Positions 34,919 through 46,200 of a DNA stretch of 48,267 nucleotides are shown here, in pieces. The DNA comes from an uncultured Clostridia bacterium (lineage in GTDB: Bacteria > Bacillota > Clostridia > TANB77 > CAG-508): NCBI GenBank assembly GCA_944391785.1, contig CALXUX010000107.1, forward strand, positions 1 to 48,267, written 5' to 3'. Position 1 is the stretch's first letter. Each line of letters starts with the position of its first letter. A model generated the notes under the pieces. The model saw only the letters and a program-made list of their open reading frames with translations, ran no database searches and had not been told where the DNA came from. The translations under genes were made by a program, and so were the position numbers.

Positions 34919-36997
34919 TTATAATGTGCTACTAGACATACTTGCAAATGAATCTGACATACTTGTTAAACCTATAAATACTAGAGGTATAATTAAGTAT
35001 CCTACAAATAAGCTTATCATTGGTGCAAAACCTATTGCTTTTCCTATCATACCTTTTCTTTTTATTAATCTTTCGTTTGATTCTTTTCTCTTTTCACGAT
35101 AATAATCTCTTTCTGAGTCTAATTCGTCAAATGCATCTTTTATAGGTATTTTTTCAACTGCCGCTTGCAGACTTTCTACTATTCTTATTAGTTGTTGATA
35201 TGCTATTTCATTTTTCATTTCTTCTAAAGCTTCCCATGCACCTGCTTCATAATTGTTAACACATTTGGTTATTGGCTCTTTGAATATGTTTGAGTATCTT
35301 TCAAGCCATTCTAAAATTATTTCAACATTTACCCTTTCAATTCTCATAAGCATTAATATTATTGTTTGGAATTGCATTACTTCGTCTTCCATTTCTAATT
35401 GCCTTATTATAACTTGGAAATGCAATACCGCAATTGGTGCCATATAACCTACTATTGCAAATACAAATGCAAGCAAAATTTCAAACCATTGCATATACTC
35501 ACTATTTACTATTTGCAATTTTTCATATATTCTTTCTGCTGCATCTTCTATTTCGTCTGGTGTAGATTCTTCGTAATATTCAGAATGTTCTAGTGCATTT
35601 TGTATGTCTTCTACAGTTGTATCTAAATTTCCTCTAAATCTATTTAAAAATTCATTATCTTGCAGTGTAACTTCCATTGCAAGTTCTCTGTCTTTTTCGT
35701 CCATACCACCTATTAGGTTATATTCTGTTGTCGGCTCTGTATAAACATAATCTATTGCAACATTATGCAGCTGAACAAATACAAGTAACGATATTACAAA
35801 AGCTAATATTGCATATACAATTCTGTTTACATATAGCCATTCAATTTTTAAATGTGATGCTGCTTTTTTTAGTAAATCTCTAATTTTTCTATAATCTTTT
35901 GTTCCATCTTTTGGTATAAATAAATCTACTATTTTTTTACATATTTTATTTTTGTATACTTTAGATTGCCATGGATTTTCTGTATTTTTAGTATTTATAT
36001 TTGTAGATCCATTATCTTTCAATTTTCTAACTAATATGTATGATATAAAAGTAATTATCAATATTAATAGCTGAACTATTAACCCTGGTTTTCCCATATA
36101 CCAACTTTCAACAAATGAAAAGTTTGATATTGCCCAATTTTTTATTGGCTCTAAAAGTACTATTGGGGCTATTGATATAAATGCTAAACTTTGAAATACA
36201 TAATTTAGTTTATCTCTTTTTAGTATTTCAAGTTGCATCTCTTGTGTTATATTATCAACATTTTTTAAATATAAAGATGCACCATCTACTTTTCTATCTC
36301 CAAATTCTTTTGTTAGATATGATATACCAGCAAACTCTTTTAAGAAACTATTTGGTGCTATATCATAGTATTTTTCAAGTTCTGTTTCTGGATCATCTGA
36401 TATTAATATTTCATAAATTTTTTCACCTTGTCTTGAGATATCTAACTCATCGTCTTGTGATACTTGGTATATTGCTTCTTCAACCATGTTGTATTCATGG
36501 TAAGCATGTCTTATTTCTGAGAAAAACTCTACTTGTTGTTTTAATAAGTTGTCATCTATTTTATCTACTGAGCTATCTATAAATGTGTCTATCATAAATA
36601 GTTCAAATATTAAAACTATAAACATTAATAATGTATTTGAATGTGTAATTATTATACTTATTAAAATTATTGGAATTAATATTGCAAGTGTCTTTGTTAA
36701 TATTTTAGAGGCTTCTTTTCTTGTTGTGTATTCATCATCTATATTTATAATTTCTAGACGTCTTCTTAATTTTAAAATATATCTTTTTAAGAAAGGTATT
36801 CTTATATATTTTACATATAATTTTTGATAAATTACTTCCATTGAAAAAGTTTTTTGCTTTGTTCCTCTTTGAAGCTTTTGAATTTGCTTGTAATCGGATT
36901 TTTGCATTCTTTTTCTTATTAAGTAATATGCAAGTATGATAAATAGAAAAGCTCCTCCTGCAATTCCCATTATCAAGTATATTGTTTCATTTGACAC
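34919..36997 (-). CDS. TadB/TadC-like pilus platform protein, probably a fusion
   Basis: 692 residues with about seven membrane helices in two groups (about residues 5-27, 100-140 and 270-325, then 395-415, 508-530 and 660-685), separated by cytoplasmic regions. This fits the T2SSF/GspF inner-membrane platform fold; the length and duplicated layout suggest TadB and TadC fused in one chain. The second half carries VMQFQTIILMLMRIERVNVEIILEWLERY, a typical T2SSF segment. It follows the CpaF ATPase gene by 29 bp and anchors the machine in the membrane. Confidence 0.75.
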   Translation of the reverse strand: MSNETIYLIMGIAGGAFLFIILAYYLIRKRMQKSDYKQIQKLQRGTKQKTFSMEVIYQKLYVKYIRIPFLKRYILKLRRRLEIINIDDEYTTRKEASKILTKTLAILIPIILISIIITHSNTLLMFIVLIFELFMIDTFIDSSVDKIDDNLLKQQVEFFSEIRHAYHEYNMVEEAIYQVSQDDELDISRQGEKIYEILISDDPETELEKYYDIAPNSFLKEFAGISYLTKEFGDRKVDGASLYLKNVDNITQEMQLEILKRDKLNYVFQSLAFISIAPIVLLEPIKNWAISNFSFVESWYMGKPGLIVQLLILIITFISYILVRKLKDNGSTNINTKNTENPWQSKVYKNKICKKIVDLFIPKDGTKDYRKIRDLLKKAASHLKIEWLYVNRIVYAILAFVISLLVFVQLHNVAIDYVYTEPTTEYNLIGGMDEKDRELAMEVTLQDNEFLNRFRGNLDTTVEDIQNALEHSEYYEESTPDEIEDAAERIYEKLQIVNSEYMQWFEILLAFVFAIVGYMAPIAVLHFQVIIRQLEMEDEVMQFQTIILMLMRIERVNVEIILEWLERYSNIFKEPITKCVNNYEAGAWEALEEMKNEIAYQQLIRIVESLQAAVEKIPIKDAFDELDSERDYYREKRKESNERLIKRKGMIGKAIGFAPMISLFVGYLIIPLVFIGLTSMSDSFASMSSSTL

Positions 36998-37026
36998 CTG
37001 TTTTCACCTCCAACTGGCTTTATGCT

Positions 37027-38985
37027 TTAAATTTTTTTAGGTTTTCTTCCTCTTTTTTTACTATTTGTTTCTGGCTCTGCTGAAACTGTTACTGTTTCCA
37101 ATTTTTTTCCCCAGTGTTTTTCTATGAATTTATCAAAATTTTCTGCATCTGTATCATCCATATTATTTCTCATATCTCTTATGTTTTCATCTGAGATTGG
37201 ATTTGTAATTACATATCTTCCGTCTATATATTCTAGTATATTTCTATATGTATATAATTCTTTATCTGTTGATTTTGTAAAGTAATGTGTTGCATTATCA
37301 AAAAATTTATCAAATTTTCCTTCTAATGTTTTTTCATTTCTATGATCAAAAGTATATTCATTTTTGTTTTCTACTGGTATACATTCTGTTATTCTTTCTA
37401 TATATCTTTTTCCTCTAAAGTCTTTTACTTGGTGAACATCAAAATTTAATACTTGCACAACTTGCTCTTCTGCTGTTTTTTCATCTGTGAATACACCTGT
37501 TCTTAGCATTGAGTTACGTAAAGCTGTGACTAAGTTTGGAAATGTTTTAGCATGGTGTGTAAATAATGTAAATTTAGATGCAACTTGGGCTGCTTGAATC
37601 ATCCAAGATGCAACTGGGTCTGTTGCAACCTCACCTATGATATTTACAGAACCATCTGTTTTCTTTTGAACATCTAGTCCTTCTTGTCCTGAAATTGTAT
37701 CTGTTTCACGGAATGTAAGTATATTTCTTGTTGGATATATTTTTCTTAAATGAAGCTCGAATGCAGTTTCTTGAACCCTTATATTCATTGTTTCATATAT
37801 ATTTTCTATCATTCCCATAAGTAAAGTTGTTTTACCTGAACCTTGCTCACCTGTAATTGCTGTGATTCTTGCTCCTTTTACTAAGAATTTTAATAGTTCT
37901 ATTGCATCTTCTTTTCCTGGGTCTCTTACTAATTGTTCTAATGTTGCACGTTTTACGTCAAATTTTCTTACGAAAAATGCCCATGTTTCTGAAAAGCTTG
38001 GTCTTACAACAACAACACGTGAACCATCTTTCATTTCATTGATTTTATAACCATTTGTATCTGACAACTGTCCTGGGTTATTATATTTATATATGTTTTG
38101 ACATACTCTTTTTAATTCTGCTTCTGTTCCGAATGATAAGAATGCTAAACGAATTGATTTACCTTGGAAAAATATCCAAATACTATCACATGCTCTTGGG
38201 ACTTTGTGTTCTGCAACCTGATTTAAGTAATCTCCTGATGCTGTTTGTGCAACTTGACTTAAAAAACTTTCTGGAAGACCAGAAACACCACCAGAAACAC
38301 CATCTATGTTCATATCTCTTACTTCATCAATAGTACTATATCCTTTATAGTGTTGATATATTCTTTGTACTACTACAGATAATTTGTCTGCAAATGATAA
38401 TTCTATATTTTCTGCTTCATATATGTCTTCAATTTCTTTTGATGTTATAACATATGAAGGTTTCGCTTCACCTTCTACATATTTTAATTCTGCTAAATTA
38501 TACTTCTTTATTAGCTCTGTTAATGCTTCATACCCAAAATCTTTTTTGTATGCATAAAGTAATATGTCAAATTTATCTTGGGCTGTAAGAAGTGATGGCA
38601 CATCAAAAGGTATTGCTTTTGAGATATTTGTTTCGTCTACTCCATATTCATTTGCAAGTAAATCATATATTAATTCTTGAACATATTTTTTATCATTAAC
38701 ATCTCCATATGTACAACCTTTTAAAGCTTTTTTTAGTTCATATTTCTTATTTTTTCTTCTTTTTAATTCCTCTTCTGACAAACCTATATCATATAAGTTT
38801 ACTTTTGTAATTTCGTCTAACCTTCTTTTAACAAATTCCTTCATTGTATCAAGAGTATAAGTTTTGTCATCTATGTTAACAGTTTTTTCTACTTCTTGAT
38901 TTTTTCTTTTTTTCAAGTAGTAATAAACTGCTAAAAATGCTACGACAACAACTATTAAAGTTAATAATATGTTTGTTATAGTCAT
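37027..38985 (-). CDS. CpaF/TadA-type secretion ATPase
   Basis: 652 residues. Hexameric ATPase that powers Tad-type pilus assembly. Walker A GEQGSGKT at 379-386, then RNILTFRETDTISG, a Walker B-like VNIIGEVATDPVASWMI, and FTHHAKTFPNLVTALRNSM (histidine box). An unusual feature is an N-terminal membrane helix (about residues 4-23) ahead of a long domain; most CpaF proteins are soluble. The C-terminal tail is Lys/Arg-rich (KKRGRKPKKI). Ribosome binding site AAAGGAGAA. Confidence 0.88.
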   Translation of the reverse strand: MTITNILLTLIVVVVAFLAVYYYLKKRKNQEVEKTVNIDDKTYTLDTMKEFVKRRLDEITKVNLYDIGLSEEELKRRKNKKYELKKALKGCTYGDVNDKKYVQELIYDLLANEYGVDETNISKAIPFDVPSLLTAQDKFDILLYAYKKDFGYEALTELIKKYNLAELKYVEGEAKPSYVITSKEIEDIYEAENIELSFADKLSVVVQRIYQHYKGYSTIDEVRDMNIDGVSGGVSGLPESFLSQVAQTASGDYLNQVAEHKVPRACDSIWIFFQGKSIRLAFLSFGTEAELKRVCQNIYKYNNPGQLSDTNGYKINEMKDGSRVVVVRPSFSETWAFFVRKFDVKRATLEQLVRDPGKEDAIELLKFLVKGARITAITGEQGSGKTTLLMGMIENIYETMNIRVQETAFELHLRKIYPTRNILTFRETDTISGQEGLDVQKKTDGSVNIIGEVATDPVASWMIQAAQVASKFTLFTHHAKTFPNLVTALRNSMLRTGVFTDEKTAEEQVVQVLNFDVHQVKDFRGKRYIERITECIPVENKNEYTFDHRNEKTLEGKFDKFFDNATHYFTKSTDKELYTYRNILEYIDGRYVITNPISDENIRDMRNNMDDTDAENFDKFIEKHWGKKLETVTVSAEPETNSKKRGRKPKKI

Positions 38986-39000
38986 TATAAATTCTCCTTT

Positions 39001-39849
39001 CTATAGGCTTGCTTGTAACATTTGTAGTCTATATATTATATTTTCAGAGGCACGCTTTATTTCTTCTATAAAAAATGCATTTCTATCTTCTGGATCTATG
39101 GATTTTTTAAATTTTAAAAATAAATCTGGAACTTTTGCTTCTTCTGCAGCTTCGAAAAATAATGTATCGTATGGTATTGTCAATATTTGATTTTTTTCTT
39201 TTAAGTATCTTGTTATATTTTTTACATTGTATTTTGAGTATTTATCAAATCTTCCTATTAATAATAGTGTTTTAGGAGATTTTAAAATTGCATTTTCTTG
39301 CTGTTCTTTTTGATTTTTTAAATTGTCTATACTACTTAATCTTTGATTTAAACATACAACTATTACATCTGATTTATTTAATATTGCATTTTTTGTTTTT
39401 TGATCTATATTTTCGTCTAAATCAACAAATACTCTATCATAATATTGGTTTGCAATTGATATTATATCTGGATATGTTTCTTCTATTTCTATTCTTACAT
39501 TTTGCTGTGTTCCTAATAATACTTCTAATCTATCTTTGAAAACTATTCTTGTGTAGTTTGTAATAATTTCTGGTGATATTTTGTTGCTTTTTACTATTTT
39601 TGAAAGTCCTATTATTCCATTTTCTTGTTCTAATATATTTGTTGTATTTGGTCCGAAAATTCCAAAATTAAGTTTTGATTTTTTTCTTTCTTCCCAAAAG
39701 CATTTTTTTAGCCTGTCTTCTTTATTTGTAGTTGAAACAATTAAATTTTTTGCATTATGTTCTATAGACATGTATGTAACTATTGCAGCTAAGGATAATG
39801 TTTTTCCTGTTTCTTCTTTTTGATTATTAATAAAAGTTATTATTGCCAT
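39001..39849 (-). CDS. CpaE/TadZ-like ParA-family ATPase (1)
   Basis: About 282 residues, start at 39849 after GAGGAG and one base past the preceding stop codon. MAIITFINNQKEETGKTLSL is a degenerate ParA/MinD nucleotide loop that keeps GKT but lacks the usual KGG. DRVFVDLDENIDQKTKNAIL and a DVIVVCLNQR strand match the ParA fold. In Tad systems, CpaE/TadZ places the machine at the pole. Two such proteins are encoded here in tandem. Confidence 0.7.
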   Translation of the reverse strand: MAIITFINNQKEETGKTLSLAAIVTYMSIEHNAKNLIVSTTNKEDRLKKCFWEERKKSKLNFGIFGPNTTNILEQENGIIGLSKIVKSNKISPEIITNYTRIVFKDRLEVLLGTQQNVRIEIEETYPDIISIANQYYDRVFVDLDENIDQKTKNAILNKSDVIVVCLNQRLSSIDNLKNQKEQQENAILKSPKTLLLIGRFDKYSKYNVKNITRYLKEKNQILTIPYDTLFFEAAEEAKVPDLFLKFKKSIDPEDRNAFFIEEIKRASENIIYRLQMLQASL

Positions 39850-39850
39850 C

Positions 39851-40543
39851 TTACACTCCTCTTTCAATAGTTTTTATTATTCTTCTTACATTAGATTCAC
39901 TTGTATTTAATATGCCTAATATTATATATGTTAAACTATCTTTGTATTGAAGACTTAGCTTTTTAAATTTAATTTTTGAGACTCTTTGATTTTCATATAG
40001 TACTGATAAGTCACCATTTTCTATCGGAAAATATATTATATCTGGTTCCCAATTTACTTTATAATCTAATGATAAGAAATTTAAATAATCATCTTCTTCT
40101 TTTAAAGCTTCTTTTGCATATATTATTTTTGTTAATGTCATTGGCTCTTTTAAGTTACTTAAAATTTCTAATCCTTTTTTTAATGAATATAAATCAAATG
40201 ATGTTACAAAATATTTTTTTTCAGCTTTTGATATTTCAAATTCTTTTATTCCTTTCTCATTATCTATATCAATTAATATTATGTCATATGAAAAATCTTC
40301 TGATGTACCACCTAAGTAATTTTTTATTTCTTCTAAGTTTTTAAATCCTACTGCTACATCAATGTCTTCAAAATTTGTTATATATGAAGCTGTAGGATTT
40401 ATAACTGGTACGACATATTTTGCTTTTTGTGTAATTGTGGTATCTATCATTAAAACTCTTTTTCCCATTGTTGTTAAAATTTTAGATAAGTTTAATATTA
40501 AATCTGTTTTATCAAAAGCCCCTATAAATCCTACTTTTTCCAT
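39851..40543 (-). CDS. CpaE/TadZ-like ParA-family protein (2), nucleotide loop degenerate
   Basis: 230 residues. The N terminus MEKVGFIGAFDKTDLILNLS takes the place of the ParA P-loop but lacks the GKT triplet. VLMIDTTITQ and SYDIILIDIDNEKG match the fold. It probably does not hydrolyse ATP and may act as a partner to the neighbouring ParA-like protein. Immediately downstream of the CpaB-like gene. Confidence 0.65.
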   Translation of the reverse strand: MEKVGFIGAFDKTDLILNLSKILTTMGKRVLMIDTTITQKAKYVVPVINPTASYITNFEDIDVAVGFKNLEEIKNYLGGTSEDFSYDIILIDIDNEKGIKEFEISKAEKKYFVTSFDLYSLKKGLEILSNLKEPMTLTKIIYAKEALKEEDDYLNFLSLDYKVNWEPDIIYFPIENGDLSVLYENQRVSKIKFKKLSLQYKDSLTYIILGILNTSESNVRRIIKTIERGV

Positions 40544-40564
40544 TTTTTCCCTTCCTTATCTATT

Positions 40565-41671
40565 TTAATTTGCTGTAGATGTATTAGATGTTTGTGCTGA
40601 TAAACTATCTAAATAATCTCTTCTTTCTTCTTTTGTTGTTGTTATTTCTTCTTCTACTTTTGAAGATACATTATTATCACCTGTTTCTCCTGTAGCATCA
40701 ACTGCTGGATTTATTACATTCAATCTTTGATTTGCATTATATCTGCTTTCTAATTCTTCTCTTGCTGTTTGTATAATATTTGGGTTTTCTCTTATTAGTT
40801 CAGCAACTGCTTGGCTTGGTGTATATGTTGGTATTGCTGCATCTTGCATTCCTGGTTCTGTATAGATATTTGCATATAGTTTTGCTCCGTCTAATCTATA
40901 TGCTTCTACTATAGCATTACTAATTAAGTTGATTTCTCCTTCTGTTAAGTTAAGCCAAATTGTGCTTTCAGAAGGTACACCAGATATTTCTGGTATTGTT
41001 ACTTCTTTTTTAGATACTACTATATAGTTTTGTCCTGATGGCAATACTAATCTTACATCTATGTAATCACCTGTCTCTATTTGTGTAGGTAATACTATCA
41101 TATTAAATTCTTCTTTTCTTACATCATTTGATGTTGTGTTATCTCCTCTTGTTACAAGTTCTCTTGTAAGTACTGTGTTTGCTTCCATATCTACTTTAGC
41201 AACAATTGGTATAGAATTTAGCTCGATATATTGTTTTTCATTTCTTACTGTTATATAGTAATTAAGTGTATTTTCTTCTTGAAAAACCTCATATTCTGTT
41301 CCATCTAATGTGATATAATACCTTGTTGTTCCTTCCTCTTCATCATATCTTGATGTAACAGCATTTCCTTCTTTATCTTCTAAATTATAATTAGAAAGTG
41401 TTGCTACATTTCCTATAGCATCACTTGGTATTAAATTTCTATTTACTGTTTTTGTAGTTAACATGTCTTCTGTTATTATTTGACCAGATTTTACACTTTG
41501 AGATAAAACTGCTATGTTAACACTTGCTTGTTTTTCTGCTGTTTCTTTATCTATATAATTTTTTAGTTGTATAACTAAAAATGCTATAATTATAGCTGCT
41601 ATTACTAGCATGACTAACATTCCTAATAAAAATGAATTTCTTGCTTTTCTTTGCATTGGATTTACTGCCAT
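40565..41671 (-). CDS. CpaB/RcpC-like pilus assembly protein (SAF domain)
   Basis: 368 residues: cytoplasmic start, one membrane helix (FLLGMLVMLVIAAIIIAFLV), then a SAF domain (VLSQSVKSGQIITEDMLTTK) and the RcpC-like part (TNVLTRELV-type segment, GDYIDVRLVLPSGQNYIVVS). CpaB/RcpC proteins stabilise the outer part of Tad secretion systems. It is the first gene of the pilus operon, with a GGAGGAATT ribosome binding site. Confidence 0.8.
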   Translation of the reverse strand: MAVNPMQRKARNSFLLGMLVMLVIAAIIIAFLVIQLKNYIDKETAEKQASVNIAVLSQSVKSGQIITEDMLTTKTVNRNLIPSDAIGNVATLSNYNLEDKEGNAVTSRYDEEEGTTRYYITLDGTEYEVFQEENTLNYYITVRNEKQYIELNSIPIVAKVDMEANTVLTRELVTRGDNTTSNDVRKEEFNMIVLPTQIETGDYIDVRLVLPSGQNYIVVSKKEVTIPEISGVPSESTIWLNLTEGEINLISNAIVEAYRLDGAKLYANIYTEPGMQDAAIPTYTPSQAVAELIRENPNIIQTAREELESRYNANQRLNVINPAVDATGETGDNNVSSKVEEEITTTKEERRDYLDSLSAQTSNTSTAN

Positions 41672-41845
41672 TACAAATTCCTCCTTTATTCTAGATATTT
41701 TTTCAAAATACCTTTAAATTTATTTTAACTCAATTGATATATAAAATCAATAAATTTAGTTTGTGTAATATAAAATTCATATTTTTGTAATATTTTTGTA
41801 ATACTTGCTTTTTTTCATTATTTTTATATTTTTAATATGAATACA

Positions 41846-42721
41846 TTAATTTAAGCAAAATTTTTCTAATGCTTTTGCAACTCCTTCTGAGTTATTGGTA
41901 TCTGTTACATAATCTGCAATATCTGTAACAACTGGTGTGCTTCCTTTCATTACTATACCAAGTCCTGCATTTTGTATCATTTCTTTGTCATTTATATTAT
42001 CTCCTATTGCTATTATTTCTTCTTCTTTTATATTCATTTTTTCTGCTATTACTTTTAATGCTTCCCATTTATCAACATTTTTTAATGATATTTCTGTGTA
42101 AAAATATTCTATTGGAACATCTTCTGTTCCTTGTTTTATAACTTTTCTTGACATATGTAAAACGTCTAAAACTTCTATATTGCTTATTTTTCTTATTTTT
42201 TTTATTATTGATTGAAACACATATTTATTATTATCACATACAGTTATTTTTACAAATTTTTCTCCACTTGAATTTTTTATATATTCTTCTAGATTGTCTA
42301 CAAGTTTTATATTTGTTCTTTTATTTTCTTCTTTTTTTAGGTTTTCTTTATGGTAATAAAGTACATTATATTTTAGTGCTTTTGCAAGTATTGTAGTTTC
42401 TGTGTATATATTATATGATATACTGTTTTCTTCACATAGTTTTATTATTTCTAGCACTTTTTCTTTTGTCATATATTTTTCATATATTGTTTCTTCTTTT
42501 TGCATATCATATATTATTGCACCATTTCCTGCAATAAAGTATTTATTTGCTCCTATTTCTCTTGATATTGTATTTATTGAATCTATTGGTCTTCCTGATG
42601 CTAATATTATATCTACTCCTTTTTCTATTACTTTTTTTAAAATTTCTTTAGAATTGTTTGTTACTATTCCATAACTATTTAGTAGTGTTCCATCTAAATC
42701 TATTGCTACCATTTTATACAT
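41846..42721 (-). CDS. Cof-type HAD-IIB phosphatase
   Basis: 291 residues. DLDGTLL (Asp8 nucleophile, Asp10 acid) near the start, ASGRPIDS as motif II, and GDNINDKEMIQNAGLGIVM as motif IV. A large C2-type cap lies between. Such enzymes dephosphorylate sugar phosphates or flavin precursors; the substrate cannot be told. Single gene upstream of the pilus operon in the same direction, 174 bp away. Intact. Confidence 0.92.
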   Translation of the reverse strand: MYKMVAIDLDGTLLNSYGIVTNNSKEILKKVIEKGVDIILASGRPIDSINTISREIGANKYFIAGNGAIIYDMQKEETIYEKYMTKEKVLEIIKLCEENSISYNIYTETTILAKALKYNVLYYHKENLKKEENKRTNIKLVDNLEEYIKNSSGEKFVKITVCDNNKYVFQSIIKKIRKISNIEVLDVLHMSRKVIKQGTEDVPIEYFYTEISLKNVDKWEALKVIAEKMNIKEEEIIAIGDNINDKEMIQNAGLGIVMKGSTPVVTDIADYVTDTNNSEGVAKALEKFCLN

Positions 42722-42978
42722 TAGTTTTTCTCCTTTCGTTTTTTTATTATACTTTATAGTTTTTAGTGTATATAGCTTTTAGTGTAAATTGTATGCTCAT
42801 TTTTTTGAATAATTAAGTTTGAAATAATTAAGTTTGATTTGTTTTTTAGTTTTTATTCTAATTTTGTTATTATATATATATTTTTTTATAATTGCAACTT
42901 TTTTATCTAATAAATATTGACTTTTTTTGTTGTTTTTTTTAATATATTAGTAATATATTAAAAAGGATGTTGATTTTT

Positions 42979-43167
42979 ATGTTACATATTATTTTAGTAC
43001 TTATTTCTTTAATTTTAATATTGATAGGAGTTATTTTAATTTATGATGCACGTATTATTACAAAAAAATTTTTTAGTTTTGGAGATCAAAATGAGGGGTC
43101 TTATGGATTAAAAATTTTAGGTTTTATCATATGTATAATAGGTGGATTAATAATTTATTTTTCATAA
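42979..43167 (+). CDS. Small two-helix membrane protein
   Basis: 62 residues from the ATG at 42979. The ATG at 42967 overlaps the AAAAGGATG ribosome binding site, so I prefer the second. Two hydrophobic segments (LHIILVLISLILILIGVILI and LGFIICIIGGLIIYF) flank a short polar loop with FFSFGDQNEGSYG. No family certain. Plus-strand gene with a good terminator; function unknown. Confidence 0.65.
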   Translation: MLHIILVLISLILILIGVILIYDARIITKKFFSFGDQNEGSYGLKILGFIICIIGGLIIYFS

Positions 43168-43171
43168 AATA

Positions 43172-43242
43172 AAAAGTCTAGTTTAATTGAAAATTATAAA
43201 GGTTTTAAGTTCAATTAATTTTTATACTAGACTTTTCTTTTT
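43172..43242. terminator. Bidirectional terminator between the small membrane protein and carB
   Basis: aaaagtctagt (43172-43182) pairs with 43226-43236, and an inner pair ttaattgaa (43183-43191) with 43210-43218. T-run after 43232 on the plus strand; A-run at the other side for carB. Confidence 0.8.
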
Positions 43243-43255
43243 TTATTCTTTTTTA

Positions 43256-46200
43256 TTATTCATCAATTGTTGAAATGCCAAGTGTGATTTCTTCTAAAAC
43301 ACTAAGTACTGCTCTTACAGTATCTAGTGCTGTGAACATAGGTATATTATTTTCTGCTGCACATTTTCTAATTAAACTTCCATCTGTTTCTTGATTTATT
43401 GAATCTATATTTCTTGTGTTTATTACATAACTTACATATCCTTTTCTTAATGATTCTAGTATTTCTTCACTACCTTCACTTATTTTCTTTTTTACTCTTG
43501 TTCTTATTCCAGATTGTTTTAAAAATGTGGCTGTTCCTTTGGTTGCTTCTATGTTAAATCCTAAATTATAAAATCTTTTTATTAGTGGTAATGCTTCTTG
43601 TTTGTCTTTATCTGCTATTGTTACAAAAATTGTTCCATAATTTGCTAACTTCATTCCAGAAGATTGTAGTGCTTTGTATAATGCTCTTGTTAATTTTTTG
43701 TCATAACCTATTGCTTCTCCTGTTGATTTCATTTCTGGAGAAAGGCTTGCATCTAATCCTAATAATTTTGAAAATGAAAATGCTGGTGCTTTTACATACC
43801 ATTTTTCTTTTTCTTTTGGATATATATTATTTATTCCTTGCTCTTTTAATGATTTACCAAGCATTACTAATGTTCCTATGTCTGCTAATGTATATCCTGT
43901 TGCTTTTGAGATAAATGGTACTGTTCTTGAAGATCTTGGATTTACTTCTATTACATACAAATTTTCTTCTTTATCCACAATAAATTGAATATTGTACAAT
44001 CCTACTATTCCTATGCCTAAACCTAGTTTTTTTGTATAGTCTAATATTTTGTTTTTAACATTTTGACTCACACTAAATGTTGGGTATATGCTTATACTAT
44101 CTCCTGAATGTATTCCTGTTTTTTCAACAAGCTCCATTATACCTGCAACAAATACATCTTTTCCATCACATACTGCATCTACTTCTAATTCTTTTCCAGA
44201 TATGTATTTATCAACTAGTACAGGTTGTTTTTCGTTTATTTCTACTGCTGTTTTTAAATATTTTTCTAATGCTTTTTGATTAGAAACTATTTGCATTGCC
44301 CTACCACCTAATACATAACTTGGTCTTACAAGTACTGGATATCCTATTTTTTCTGCAACTTTTATTCCATCTTCTATATTTGTTACTGCTTCTCCCTTAG
44401 GTTGTAATAAATTTAATTCATTCATTACTTTTTCAAATAAATCCCTGTTTTCCGCCTTTTCTATTGCTTTAACATCTGTTCCTATTAATTTAACACCTAA
44501 TTTTGATAATTGTTCTGCTAAATTAATTGCTGTTTGACCTCCTAATGTAACTATTACACCTTCTGGCTTTTCAAGTTCTATAATATTCATTACATCTTCT
44601 ATTGAGAGTGGTTCAAAATATAGTTTATCACTTGTTGTATAGTCTGTTGATACTGTTTCTGGATTGTTATTTATTATTATTGCTTCATATCCTTCTTGTT
44701 TAATTGTTTTTATTGCATGTACTGTTGAATAATCAAATTCTACTCCTTGGCCTATTCTTATTGGGCCTGAACCTAAAACTATAATTTTTTTATTATTACT
44801 TATTATTGTTTCATTTTCTTCTTCATATGTTGAATAAAAATATGGTACATAACTTTTAAATTCTGAACTACAGGTATCTATCATTTTATATACAGGTCTT
44901 ATTTTGTTTTTCATTCGCAATAAATATATGTCTTCTTCTTTTTGGTTCCAAATTTTTGCAATATATTTATCACTTAATCCTAATTTTTTTACTTCTTTTA
45001 ATATTTCTATATTATTTACATTTTCTTTTAATATTTTCTCATGTTCTATTATGTTTTTTATTTTTTCTATGAAAAACATATCAATTTTAGTAATATTATA
45101 TATTAATCCTAAATCAATTTTTCTTCTTATTAATTCTGCGATTGCATAAATTCTATCATCTGTACCATCTTTTATGTAATCCATAATAGTTTCTGTTTGC
45201 ATATTATCAAATTTTTTATTATAGATATGAAAACATCCTGTCTCTAATGATCTTATTGCTTTTAATAAACTTTCTTCAAAATTTCTTCCAACACTCATAA
45301 CTTCTCCTGTTGCTTTCATTTGTGTGTTTAATTTGTTAGATGCTTGCACGAATTTATCAAATGGAAATCTTGGCATTTTGCAAACAATATAGTCTCATGC
45401 TGGCTCAAAACTTGCCTTAGTGTTTGCAAGTTGTATTTCATCTAATCTCATTCCTATTGCAATTTTTGCTGAAACTCTTGCTATTGGATACCCACTTGCT
45501 TTTGAGGCTAAAGCAGATGAACGTGATACTCTTGGGTTTACTTCTATTACATAATAATTAAATGAATATGGATCTAATGCAAACTGTATATTACAGCCTC
45601 CTTCTATTTTTAAGGCTCTTATTATTTTTAAGCTACTGTCTCTTAATAATTGATATTCTTTATTTGTTAATGTTTGGCTTGGTGCTACTACAATTGAATC
45701 TCCTGTATGTATTCCTACTGGGTCTAAGTTTTCCATGTTGCATACTGTTATTGCTGTATCATTACTGTCTCTTATTACTTCATATTCTATTTCTTTATAT
45801 CCTTTTATACTTTTTTCTACTAATACTTGTTTTACTGGCGAAAGTTTTAGAGCATGTTTTATTAGTTCTTTTAATTCTTCTTCATTATCTACAAAACCTC
45901 CTCCTGTTCCTCCTAAAGTATATGCTGGCCTTAATATAACTGGATATCCTATTTTAGAAGCTGCTTTTATTCCTTCTTCTTCTGTTCCTGCTATAATTGA
46001 TTCTAATACTGGTTCTCCTAATTCTTGGCATAGGGTTTTAAATTTTTCTCTGTCTTCTGCTTTTTCGATACTTTGACTACTTGTTCCTAATAATTCTACT
46101 TGACATTCTTGAAGTACACCTTTTTTGTATAATTGCATTGCTATATTTAAACCTGTTTGCCCTCCTATTCCTGGAAGAATTGCGTCTGGTCTTTCATATC

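Noticed and set aside
45395-45397. UGA reassigned to Trp
   Set aside because: Trp is encoded by TGG throughout (for example HWWYEG in GH57), the carB position is not Trp in the family, and alr ends sensibly at TGA. One site is not evidence for reassignment.
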